From the NCBI GenBank assembly GCA_024138025.1, contig JAMXBD010002837.1, positions 1 to 64,000 on the forward strand: DNA of 64,000 nt. Direction: 5' to 3'. The notes beneath the pieces were generated by a model, which did not search any database, was not told where the DNA came from, and saw only the letters and a list, made by a program, of their open reading frames with translations. Numbering within the stretch: position 1 is the stretch's first letter; the number at the start of each line of letters is the position of its first letter. This document shows, in pieces, positions 49,134 through 59,245 of this stretch. Origin of the DNA: Combretum micranthum. Its lineage: Eukaryota; Streptophyta; Magnoliopsida; Myrtales; Combretaceae. The translations under genes and the position numbers were made by a program.

Positions 49134-50244
49134 GTCTCCTTGGGTGAGACCAGGGAGCGGGCCAGGAACTTCACAAAGAGAAACGATGAGACGATGGTGG
49201 AATATAGGTTGAGGTTAAGAGAGTTGTGTGAAGATTTTGCCTTAGCCAGACATCCCCGGACTATAGGGGAAATGTACAAATTGTGGAAGGATGGATTGAG
49301 ATATACCAGATGGGCTGCGGTAGTGGATCGATTGAGGTATGATCCCATGGGAAGGAGAGTTGGACAAAATTGGAGACAATTTATACTTAGAGAGGATATG
49401 GTTGATTATGGGCGTGAGCCCATGACTAGAGAAGCTACTTTATTTTGAAGGGTGGAGGAAACCGAACCCCTCCAGATTTTAGAGTATGGATCCCATAGGG
49501 CCTTTATATGTGTATGCCCATGATAATTTGTATGATCACCCTGACTGGAATTTAGCAGACGCATGGAATCATATCACTTGGCATGCGATTTACTTAGATA
49601 TTCTCCCACCCCGAGTGATAGCTCCACCTCTTTGATATAGGCATGCAATTGAATGGGGCGCCTGTGATTGGAGAGGATGAAGAGAGAAGAAGAAGAAGAA
49701 GAGGACCCTGAGAGGATCCTAACTGGGAAGAAAATGTAGTTCCTAGAACCCCTACCCCACCTGTCGAGCCGGAAGCTGAAGTGAATCCGGAACCCAACCC
49801 GATTGTATGGGATTTTAATCGGGAGCTGGAGATACCTGATAGTGGTAGGGTGGAACCCGAGTTTGACCCCTTGATGTGGAGAGATGTGTATGTGGAAGGA
49901 GAAAATCCCCCTGTACTTGATATGGTAGTAGCTGAACCTGTAGCCCCCGAGCCTATGGAGGTAGAAGGCATGGGTGGAGAGCCAGTAAGAGAGAATGAGG
50001 TAGTAGAGACTCAGGTGAGTGAGCCGGAAGTTAGAGGTGAGGAGAATGATGTGAGCCCGAGGGAAGGGCAAGGTACTGAGGAAGAGGAGGAAAGTGAAGA
50101 CCGGAACCCTTAGTCCGACCTGCTAGGAAGCGGAGGATGACTACGAGGGAGTACCTTAGTTTGTTCATCCGACGGGACGACGGTGGTTCTTCCAGCAGGA
50201 GACGACCTCCTAGCTCGACCCCCGATGACTCTAGTGATGAGTAG
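49134..50244 (+). pseudogene. Extra reading frame ORF1 of element F, upstream of gag
   Basis: The frame opens directly after an acceptor-like TTGTTGTAG (49125-49133), which contains an in-frame stop. There is no ATG. It encodes about 370 residues if small indels (near 49370, 49430-49450, 49690 and 50110) are ignored. Layout: basic N-terminus with a gag-capsid-like pattern, Trp/Tyr-rich middle (49480-49630), Glu-rich tract (about 49675-49710), Pro/Glu-rich part (49750-50105), then a basic ARKRRM segment (near 50130) and a Ser-rich end closing SSDE-stop at 50244. The same frame exists in E with many changes that keep the protein. Element A lacks it. No family recognised; the first part could be an old gag duplicate. 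Confidence 0.7.
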
Positions 50245-50800
50245 AGACCGGGATGATAGCTAACCCATGAAGTCCAAGAGGAGTCCTGATTTTCTTATTT
50301 TGTAGTAGGCAATGCGGGATGCCAATTTGCCTTAGGATTTCAGGATAGTTAGTATTTTATTTGTTTCTTTTTCCTGTATTTTGTCATGTTTTGGGAATAG
50401 GGAAATTGTTTAGAATCGGAATTGGAATTTAGCTAGCCAAATTTTGGGAACAAAAATCTTGATGTAATACTTGTATGGCTCGCTAAAGTAATGAAAAGAT
50501 CGTGTTTATTTCAAAGGAAAGGAGTTGAGAAAAGCATGCATGCTAGTCATGAGGCATAAGAGAACATTAACCGCATATAGATTGCATGAGCATTCATTCA
50601 TTCGCATTATTGTTATGAAATTTCAACTTGTTACTCTATGTGTGAATTCTTTTATTTCCCTGTGATTATATGGAATTGTGAAATTTCATTCTTTCTAAGT
50701 TTGATTTCCAGATTTTCGCAACTTTTAAACCTTGTTAACAAATCTAGTCCTTTCGAAATAAAAATCTACAAAGATACTAAAAATTCATTAAATAATGTAT
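50245..50800 (+). other. Untranslated linker between ORF1 and gag in element F
   Basis: AT-rich, with stops in all frames and no motif I can name. It is internal to element F and could hold leader or packaging sequence. Confidence 0.6.
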
Positions 50801-52169
50801 AAACAGACGAAACCGACGGATTCGGAACGGGGAGCAAGAGTCTCTTCCGAATGAAGCCGATCAACCGGCTGCACCTCCACTTAACCCTCAGGGGTTGCAC
50901 CTCAAATCAACAGGGCGATGTGTTAAATGCAATTGGGCAATTGGCCAACCTTCTGAACACCTTCATTCAAAATCAGAATCCGGTTCAGAACCCACACCCA
51001 GGGCAAAGTGGGATTCGGCCCCACATCCCCCACCGCAGATCATCGGGAAATGACTGCAGAGGCACCAGCTCCACAAGAGGAGCATTCCTATAATGTGCCA
51101 CCGCCACCACCCCGCCATACAGGAGACCCCACCGAAGCTCCTTACCGGACTTTATTAAGAGCAACCGGTATTTTGATGGAGCATTCGGTAAACCAGATGA
51201 AGCCGAGGACTGGTTGGCTCAAGTTGAGCGTTCTTTTGCTGCATACGAGATTCCACCTTATCTGCAGTTGGAATATGGAACATATATGCTGAGGTATAAT
51301 GCGGGTCTGGTGGGACTCCAAGAGAAGGAACTTGACTTCCGGCCACTTGGGAAACCTTTCGCCGGGAATTTCTGAACAATTATTTTCCCTCCAGCTTGAG
51401 GTGAAATATAGTGCTGATTTCCTCCATGTAAGCAAAAGGGGAGGACAGTGGAAACAGTATGAAACCGATTGTTCACTTGCTGCAGTATGCACCTGAGTCT
51501 TTCAGGGATAGTGAAGAATTAAAGAAGCAGGTATTTCTGGGAGGCTTAGATGAGGAACTGGATCAAGTTGGAAGAGTTTGGAGTCAGGACATATCCTGAA
51601 ATGGTAGAGAAGGCCGGGTAATTGAAGGGGCCAGAAAAAGGAAGTACCAGGAGCCTGAAAAGAGGGTATTTGGAAAGAGACCATTCGACGCCTCGAGTTC
51701 AGGATTCAAAGGAAAGAGGTACAGACCGTACCAAGGATTCAAGGATGAGTCCAGCAGCAAGCCGACCCAGTTCAAGGCCAATGTCACTGTTGGAATGTAA
51801 GGGAGCACACGCTCTAGGCAGTGCCAGTTGTTGAAAAACAAATGCTATTTCTGTGGCGACGCTGGCCATATGGTCTACATGCCCAAAGAAGCTGGCTGTG
51901 ACTTGCTTTATTTGCAAGGAGAAGGGACATCTAGCCTCTGAATGTTCCCAGGGAAAAGCGTGGCCGCTCGACCCTATGGAACTCCAAGTAATACCAACCC
52001 TATGAGGTCGGGTAACAAAAGTGGGAGCCGAGCAGCTTCAGCAATGCATGGGATGAGGTTATATAACTTCGAAGGCCAGTGGATGGTCGAGGAAGATGAG
52101 GAGGAAGATGTAGAATTGGCAGCTTTGGATCAAAGCGAAGGCGCTGATAGCGGCCTGGTGACAGGTTAG
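50801..52169 (+). pseudogene. Element F gag (frame-broken)
   Basis: Gln/Asn/Pro-rich N-terminus (50880-51130), then the capsid domain with the usual spaced pattern of a Trp-Leu block near 51200 and a YMLR block near 51285. Two CCHC knuckles lie at 51842-51951: CYFC..GH in one frame, its last Cys one base out of frame, then CFICKEKGHLASEC. At least five frame breaks. The acidic linker at 52090-52165 ends the gag part. Family role: capsid assembly and RNA binding. Confidence 0.82.
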
Positions 52170-52811
52170 TAACAGAAACCCTCTTTAGCTGAAATTTAAG
52201 TTATAAATTTAAATTGTTGCCTGAATGAAATTGAATATGATATGGGAAAGCTGGAAGTAGGAACCCTATGTAGATAGCCTTAAGAGTGTTGTAGGGTTCA
52301 ATTGTGATGGATATTTGTTGACCTCAGGGCACATACGGGTTAATGGCGTGGAAGCTTATGCTTTATTTGACACGGAGCGACTCATTCATTCGTCACCAAT
52401 AGTTTGGCTAACCAATTGGGATTACCTATAGCCACGACTACGGTTAGTCTACGGATTAAGACCCCCACAGGAAGTGTTGTGTCAACCCGAGAATTGGTGA
52501 AGGATTGTCCGTTGGAAGTTCATGGACACAGCTCCAAAAGTGATTTGATAATGTTGGAGATGAATAAATACGAAGTTATCCTCGGAATGAGTTGGCTAAG
52601 CAAGGTAAAAGCGATAGTGGATTGCCAAAAGAAAACAGTGAGTTTCTATGATCAATTGGGAGAAAAAGTAGAATTTGTGGGAGAAACCCTAGTTCCGAGA
52701 AGGTTTGGTGTAAACTCGTTTGAGCTAATGATGGAGGATGAAGAGATAATACCGATTGAAGGTGTCTTAGATGAAGAGGGAACCCGTGAGGAAAAGGATA
52801 TACGGTGGTGA
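52170..52811 (+). pseudogene. Element F protease region
   Basis: The aspartic protease motif is at 52371-52382. One G is missing in DTGA, so the frame shifts inside the active site. The rest (52404-52811) is open and carries the flap and the ILGMSWL block (near 52576-52600) typical of Ty3/gypsy proteases, followed by the linker to RT. Confidence 0.82.
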
Positions 52812-53557
52812 ATGAGTATTTGGATGTGTTTCCTGAGATCCTACCGGGATTACCACCAAAAAGAGAAATTGATTTTGAGATTGTTTTGGCTCCAAACACT
52901 GAGCCATATCCAAAGCACCATACCGGATGGCACCGGCTGAGTTGAAGGAGCTAAAGACACAGTTGCAAGAACTTCTGGATCAAAAGTTTATAAGACCGAG
53001 TGTATCGCCATGGGGCGCACCCGTTTTGTTTGTAAAGAAGAAAGATGGATCGATGAGATTATGTATCGATTATCGTGAGTTAAATAAAGTGACTATCAAG
53101 AACCGGTATCCGTTGCCAAGGATTGATGATTTGTTTGATCAACTGCAAGGGGCTTGTGTGTTCTCACGCATTGATTTGCGTTCGGGATATCATCAGTTGA
53201 GGATTAAACCTGAGGATGTACCCAAGACGGCTTTTCGTACCCGTTATGGACACTACGAGTTCCTGGTAATGTCATTTGGATGACTAATGCACCAGCTGCA
53301 TTTATGGATCTGATGAACAGAGTCTATAAGCCACTTTTGGATAAGTGTGTGATAGTCTTCATAGACGACATACTCATATATTCGAAGACCAGGGAACAAC
53401 ACGAGGAACATCTTCGTTTGGCATTGCAAACCTTACGGGATAATAAGCTGTACGCCAAGCTGTCCAAGTGTGACTTTTGGTTGGACAGGATATCATTTCT
53501 TGGACATGTAGTAACCGGTGATGGGATATCGTTGACCCCGAAAAGATCAAGGCTGTA
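52812..53557 (+). pseudogene. Element F reverse transcriptase
   Basis: RT blocks in order: [43 protein letters not shown], then a break at 53279 where one T is missing before TNAPAAF. After it comes the catalytic FIDDIL (near 53360) and FLGHVV. Another break lies near 53535. The blocks are closely similar to those of element A. Copies RNA to DNA in the family. Confidence 0.92.
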
Positions 53558-54150
53558 GTGGATTGGAAGCCACCACAAACGGTTACCGAAGTAAGAAGTT
53601 TCTTGGGATTAGCTGGCTACTATCGCAAGTTTGTGAAGGATTTCTCTAAGATAGCCAAGCCACTGACTCAATTAACTCAAAAGAATGAGAAATTCGTTTG
53701 GACGGACAAGAGGGAACAGAGCTTTCAGGAATTGAAGCGACGATTGGTATCGGCACCGATTCTAGTTTTACCAGACCCAAAAAGCCCTACACGGTACATA
53801 GTGACGCCTCAAGGAATGGCCTTGGATGCGTCCTGATGCAAGAGGGGAAGGTTATTGCATATGCTTCTCGGCAATTGAGACCACATGAGCAGAATTACCC
53901 TACGCATGATTTGGAATAGCTGCCGTTGTCTTCGCTTTGAAGTTATGGAGACATTATCTATATGGACAAGGTGTGAGATATATACAGATCATAAAGTCTT
54001 AAATACCTGTTCACACAGAAGAGCTAAACATGAGACAAAGGAGGTGGCTAGAATTAATAAAGGATTATGATCTGGGAATAAATTACTGTCCAGGGAAAGT
54101 AATGCGGTCGCGGATGCCCTAAGTCGGAAGAATCACGAGAAGTAGCCGCC
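53558..54150 (+). pseudogene. Element F RT connection and RNase H
   Basis: It starts with the [12 protein letters not shown] block. The RNase H segment ([13 protein letters not shown] near 53800, [19 protein letters not shown] near 53985) is spread over three frames with indels near 53790, 53915, 54005 and 54105. Confidence 0.88.
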
Positions 54151-55444
54151 TTGATCACAAGTCAAAGAGATTTGATTAAGGAGTTTGAGAAGCTAAGGAT
54201 CGAGTTCATAGATCAAAGCGCTGAGCTTGAGATATCCAACTTGGCACTAGAACCGACCCTCATAGAGAGAATCAAGGAAGCCCAAAGGTATGACGAGGTG
54301 ATACAAAAGATAAAAAGGGAAACCCAAGCAGGAAAGTACCTTGACTTTGCCGTAGATGATGAAGATGTGATCCGAATGAAAGGAAGGCTGTGTGTACCAG
54401 AGGACGAGGAGTTGAGGAAGGAAATAATGAGTGAAGCACATAACTCCGGATATACCATGCATCCGGGAGGCACCAAAATGTATCAAGATTTGAAAAGCTG
54501 CTATTGGTGGAATGGCATGAAGCGAGATGTGGCAGATTATGTAATGAAGTGTCCAATATGCCAACAGGTGAAAGTAGAGCACCAGAGACCGGGCGGATTG
54601 CTAAAGCCCTTACCCATTCCCGAATGGAAGTGGGATCAGATATCCATGGATTTTGTGTGTGGTTTTCCCAAGACTCCATCTGGTTGTGATGCAATATGGG
54701 TGATAGTGGACCGATTGACGAAGTCGGCGCATTTCTTACCCATAAATATGACCTACTCAATGGAAAGATTAGCCAAGATCTATATCAGAGAGATCGTAAG
54801 ATTACATGGCATACCTGCAGGATTATCTCCGATAGAGACCCGAGATTCGTGTCCAAGTTTTGGACAAGCTTGCAAAAGAACTTGGGCACCAAATTGCATT
54901 TTAGCACGGCTTATCACCCTCAGACCGATGGACAGTCTGAGCGGACGATCCAAACCCTAGAAGACATGTTGAGAGCGTGTGCCTTGGAATTCAAAGGGAA
55001 TTGGGATAGTCATGTACACCTAATCGAGTTTGCCTACAATAACAGCTATCACTCCACCATCCAGATGCCACCGTATGAAGCTTTGTATGGACGGCGTTGT
55101 AGATCCCCTTTGTTTTGGGATGAAGTGGAAAAGGTAGCAATTGGGCCGGAATTGGTACAAGAAGCCGGATAAAGTGAGGTTGATTCAGCGGAAAATGAAA
55201 GAAGCTCAGGACCGGCAAAAGAGCTGGGCAGATTTGAAAAGAAGAGAACTTGAGTTCAAGGTGGGTGATCATGTGTACCTAAAGATAAACCCGATTAAAA
55301 GTATTAAGAGGATGCGTACACAAGGAAGTTAAGCCCGAGATACATTGGACCTTTTGAAATCTTAGAAAGGGTCGGAGATCTAGCATATCGGCTAGCCCTG
55401 CCACCAAATTTGTCCGGGATCCACAATGTATTCCATGTGTCAGT
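54151..55444 (+). pseudogene. Element F integrase
   Basis: The zinc-binding HHCC domain is intact (HPGG near 54463; CPICQQVK near 54550). The core has the first catalytic Asp (SMDFVCG near 54648), a frame break near 54815, the second Asp (SDRD near 54830), [11 protein letters not shown] (near 54920) and the catalytic Glu in the [10 protein letters not shown] block (near 55070). More breaks at about 55170 and 55325. It inserts the cDNA in the family. Confidence 0.9.
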
Positions 55445-55729
55445 TTGAGAAGATACGTTGCCGACCCAGAAAGGATTCTGGAATTGGAACCAATTCAGTT
55501 GAAGGAAAACCTGACATATGAGGAACACCCAGTGAAGATATTGGATAAGAAAACTCAAAGGCTACGAAACAAAGACATTCACTACGTTAAAGTGTTATGG
55601 AGGAATCATGCCTTTGAGGAAGCAACCTGGGAAGCTGAAGATGAAATCCGGAGGAAGTACCCCGAGATATTTGAAGGGACAAGGTACGTCAGTTCCGTTT
55701 TGAGGACAAAACTTTATTTAAGGTGGGGT
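55445..55729 (+). pseudogene. Element F chromodomain-like C-terminal tail
   Basis: The tail has HPVKILDKK, HYVKVLWRN and EEATWEAEDEIRRKYPEIF, matching the Tekay/Del chromodomain region and co-linear with element A. The frame has no stop before the 3' LTR and runs about 24 bases into it. Confidence 0.88.
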
Positions 55730-58700
55730 TGTAAACCCCGGTATTCTCAGTAGCTAGAAACCCGGGTTGGAAGCGAAACCCTAATCCGGTCCAGTTTGAG
55801 TCAGTGAGAGAAGCCTAGGAACCCTAAATCCGGCTTTCCTTCGGTTTCATAATAAAAGAAATTTTATAAAGTAAATGAAGTTGAATTATTGTTTAAAGTA
55901 CATTTTAAACCTTTGAAAGTTTTAAATTCGGGAATTTTTCAATTCCGAGCCTTCCCGAGCTCAATTACGGAAAAGCGTGCCCGGACCACGGATTCAGAAA
56001 AATGTTCCGGAATATTCATTAGAACCGTAATTTTATAAGGATTCCAAAAATATCAATTTTATAATTTTCCAGCTATAAAAATTACAGTTATAGCTTTTCC
56101 CGTGTTTTCGGAACAACCGGTAAAGTAGATGTCTTGTCTACTATTCACAAGTACAACCTACACTACACACTACCCATACCCTATTCTTACATCCTTACAA
56201 CTACTCATTTCAATTTTCTTTTCCAAGAAATTTTGTCTCTTAAATAATTATCACATTTATTACATTTTAATTAACTAAATTACAAATATCAAAAATTTCA
56301 AAACACACACACACACACATATGTGGCCGGCGCCCCCCCCCTTGCTTCCCCTCTCCATTTGAATTTTTTTACTTAATTTATTCAACTAAAACCCTAATTC
56401 ACTTAATATAAACATATTTTTCTCTCTCTCTCTTCATTTCTTCTTGTTTCAAATTGTTGTAAAAGAGAAAACCTCTCATTTTTCCCTTTTGCCGTGAGCC
56501 TTCCCTCCCCCCTCACACATTTCAACTCATTTTCTTCTCTTTTCTTCTCCAAGACTCCATTGGTATGTTGATTTTAGGCTTTGTTCATCCCAAATCTTGT
56601 AATGGCAAGATCATTCTTGTGTGTTTTCTCATCTTAAATCCCAATGAGCATGAGCAAGGGACATGAAAACACTACTACAAGAATCTCAAGCCATCACAAG
56701 AAGTGGATCTAGTCTTTGAATGAGTTTTGTTTGAAATATCAACTTGTTCATGCATGTAAAGTAGAGATCTTGCTATATATTGTTGTTCATGCCATGAGAT
56801 CCATGATTCATGCATTATAGATAGTAGATCTAAAGTTTAGACATCCACAACTCATGTACATGTATGATCATAGAGTTATTTTTATTTCCATGCATTGATG
56901 ATCATAAAAATGTAGTCTTGTATATGTATAGAGGTGTTAGATAGTAGATCTTACATGTAGGAAGCAAGAACATTGAAAAAGGAAAGGTTTTGTTGAATAT
57001 GCAATGTTGAAAATTCGGATGAAATGGAAACCCTACCTTAAAAGCCACCAAAATCATTTTTTTCTCATATTTCACAAGAAAAATGAAGGGTATATGTGAT
57101 AGATATCTTGAAGAATGATTTTCATAAGCTTGGATGAGTTTAGGCATGATAGGAATGTAAAACAAGTAGTGGAGTTAGAATGAAAAATGTTGATATGTTG
57201 ATCAATGGTTAAATTCGTAATTTAGGTTCATGCCTACAAGAACACTTGGATCTAAGTCTAAATTGATGTTTTATAAGCTAAATGAAGTCCTTAGATAATA
57301 TATATATTGGAGCTTCAATTTTTAATGCATTAGACAAGTTTTTCCATAAGAAAAATGCAAGAAAATGAAATTTGGAAAATTCGGATTTTTACAAAAAGCT
57401 TGTTTAAAGACATGTTTACCAAATGAAAAATGGGAATTTTTATGCATGAATGAAGGCCATGATTAATATAGACTTTGAGAACTTATTTTTAGTTAGATAA
57501 CAAGTGGATTACAAGATTAAAAGTCAAAGAAACCCTAAGGAGTGTAAAGTGGAAGAATAGCTTTTAGAAATAACCTTTAGAATTTTCTAACACTTAGGAG
57601 TTCATAAGAGTTTATTATCACAAATCATCATGACCATGCATATATTGAGTCCATTACATGGCATTCATGTTAGTAATTCATTCCTATACCATTCATGCAT
57701 GAATCATCAACTAGGAACATTTCTTATCAAAAGCAAAACAAATTGTCGGAATTGGAGAAAGTGTGGAACAGATCTGATCCTATGTTCCGTGACTTTACTA
57801 TTTTCAAAACTTGAATTTAATATTAGAAATAGATAGATCTTTCGAAGTAGATAGAGATCGATATAAAATTTGCGAAATTCCGAGTTGAAATGACCAAGTT
57901 ATGGCCGTTTTAAGTCGGAACTTCCGCAAATAGCAGAAATCCGAATTCATTAGTTTAGATGTGTAGCTTGATTTAGTTACATAATGAGAGTCTCATTAGG
58001 ATTATTCTTGCTTGGTAGGTGATCCCGAGCAGGACGACACCCTACTCCCGACTACTACTACTAGAAAGACCGGCGTCCAATGGCCGAGTGAGTTTTACTT
58101 CCACTCTCAATTAATGAATGTGATTGTAATGTAGTGGCACTAGTGGTGTAGCAAAGATAAAAAGAAATTGTATATGCATGATGGGGTATATGGGAATTAT
58201 ATATGTTGTCTACTGCTGATATGTGAAATGGAACTTAATGAATATCGAAACCGAGTGATAAGCTGTTGACTGATTAGCTAGTATCTTATGATGAATGTCT
58301 GCGAATACTTGTTGGTCACCTAAAAGAATTGACTTAATGAATATTCGACTTCAATTGTAAATTGAATTCATTCATATCACGATGGGGTTGGAGCATTCGC
58401 ATTGGTTGGTTTTTCGTGATCCATAAAACGAATATGTTGGTTAATCGTGATCCATAAAACGAATATGTTGGTTAATCGTGATCCATAAAACGAGATATTG
58501 TTAGTTGACCGTGAGCTTAAACGGCGTCGTACCGTAGGATTCGTTAATCTGCTAACCCGGGATGGAGGGCGTAAGTCCATCCACATATGATTTCCGGTTG
58601 GTCATATGTTTGTTGATCACATTTGTTTGATGCATACACTTGCTTGAATAATCACTTGCTTGAATGATTTGTATTTAATTGTGTTATGGAAGTTATTACT

Positions 58701-59121
58701 CACTAAGCTAGTTAGCTTACACCCCCATAGTTTTTATCTATTGCAGCACGAGTTTATATGGCTTAGCCGAGGCAAGCCACACAGTACGGAGATAGGAATT
58801 TCCCATAGAAGTTTAATCCATTCTTTTTGTATAGACTTCCGTTGGAAACTAAGGACTCTGGATGACTGTAATGGACTTGTTATTATTTTGCGGGGAATGC
58901 CCCTTAGATTTTGTAAACTATAATTATGCGTTTTGATTTATTATCTATGGCTAATGAATGCCACGTTAAACTGTTTAACTCCATTTGTCGAAGTATTCTA
59001 TTGTCGTAAAGGAATGCTTTACATCTACTTAAGACTCCCGAAGGGCTCGGGTAGAGAACTCGAGAGTCTTATTTAGTATGTGGCGGGTTGTTACGTTTAG
59101 GATACCCTACGGGACGTGACA
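55730..59121 (+). repeat. 3' LTR of element F
   Basis: 3392 bp. A purine-rich tract (AGGTGGGGT, 55721-55729) lies directly upstream. It has three copies of the 30-bp repeat (near 58410-58495) against two in the 5' LTR. Other differences are largely one- and two-base indels. The TATA box is weakened by a 2-bp loss near 56405. Confidence 0.94.
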
Positions 59122-59245
59122 ATAATGATCTTTAAAATATTAGTTTATAAGTTTTCAATCGCTAGAATTTCATGATTTTTGCAAATTTATCTGTATCACT
59201 ATACTACCAGTAATTAGGGGGTCTTTCGGTACGACCTACCACTAT
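59122..59245. other. Unassigned AT-rich flank between F and B4
   Basis: 124 bp that match neither the 5S spacer nor any LTR family in the window. It ends in the left target duplication of B4 (actat). The same unknown sequence continues at 63989. I see no gene in it. Confidence 0.6.

Larger units (their letters stand above)
45609..59121 (+). mobile_element. Full-length Ty3/gypsy retrotransposon F (chromovirus, Tekay/Del-like)
   Basis: 13.5 kb. LTRs are 45609-48981 (3373 bp) and 55730-59121 (3392 bp), TGTAAACCCC...ACGTGACA type. The primer site is 48990-49001 and the polypurine tract precedes 55730. The order is ORF1, gag with two zinc knuckles, protease, RT, RNase H, integrase and chromodomain-like tail. 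Flanking pentamers do not match (gatgc on the left, ataat on the right), and only the left flank is 5S spacer, so the element or its flank was rearranged. Pol carries more than a dozen single-base frame breaks. Confidence 0.94.

Noticed and set aside
47971..49160. Spliced ATG from LTR exon (ATG GCC GA|GTGAGT) as the start codon of ORF1
   Set aside because: Joining 47981 to 49134 gives a frame that stops soon after and does not read ORF1. The donor remains unknown.
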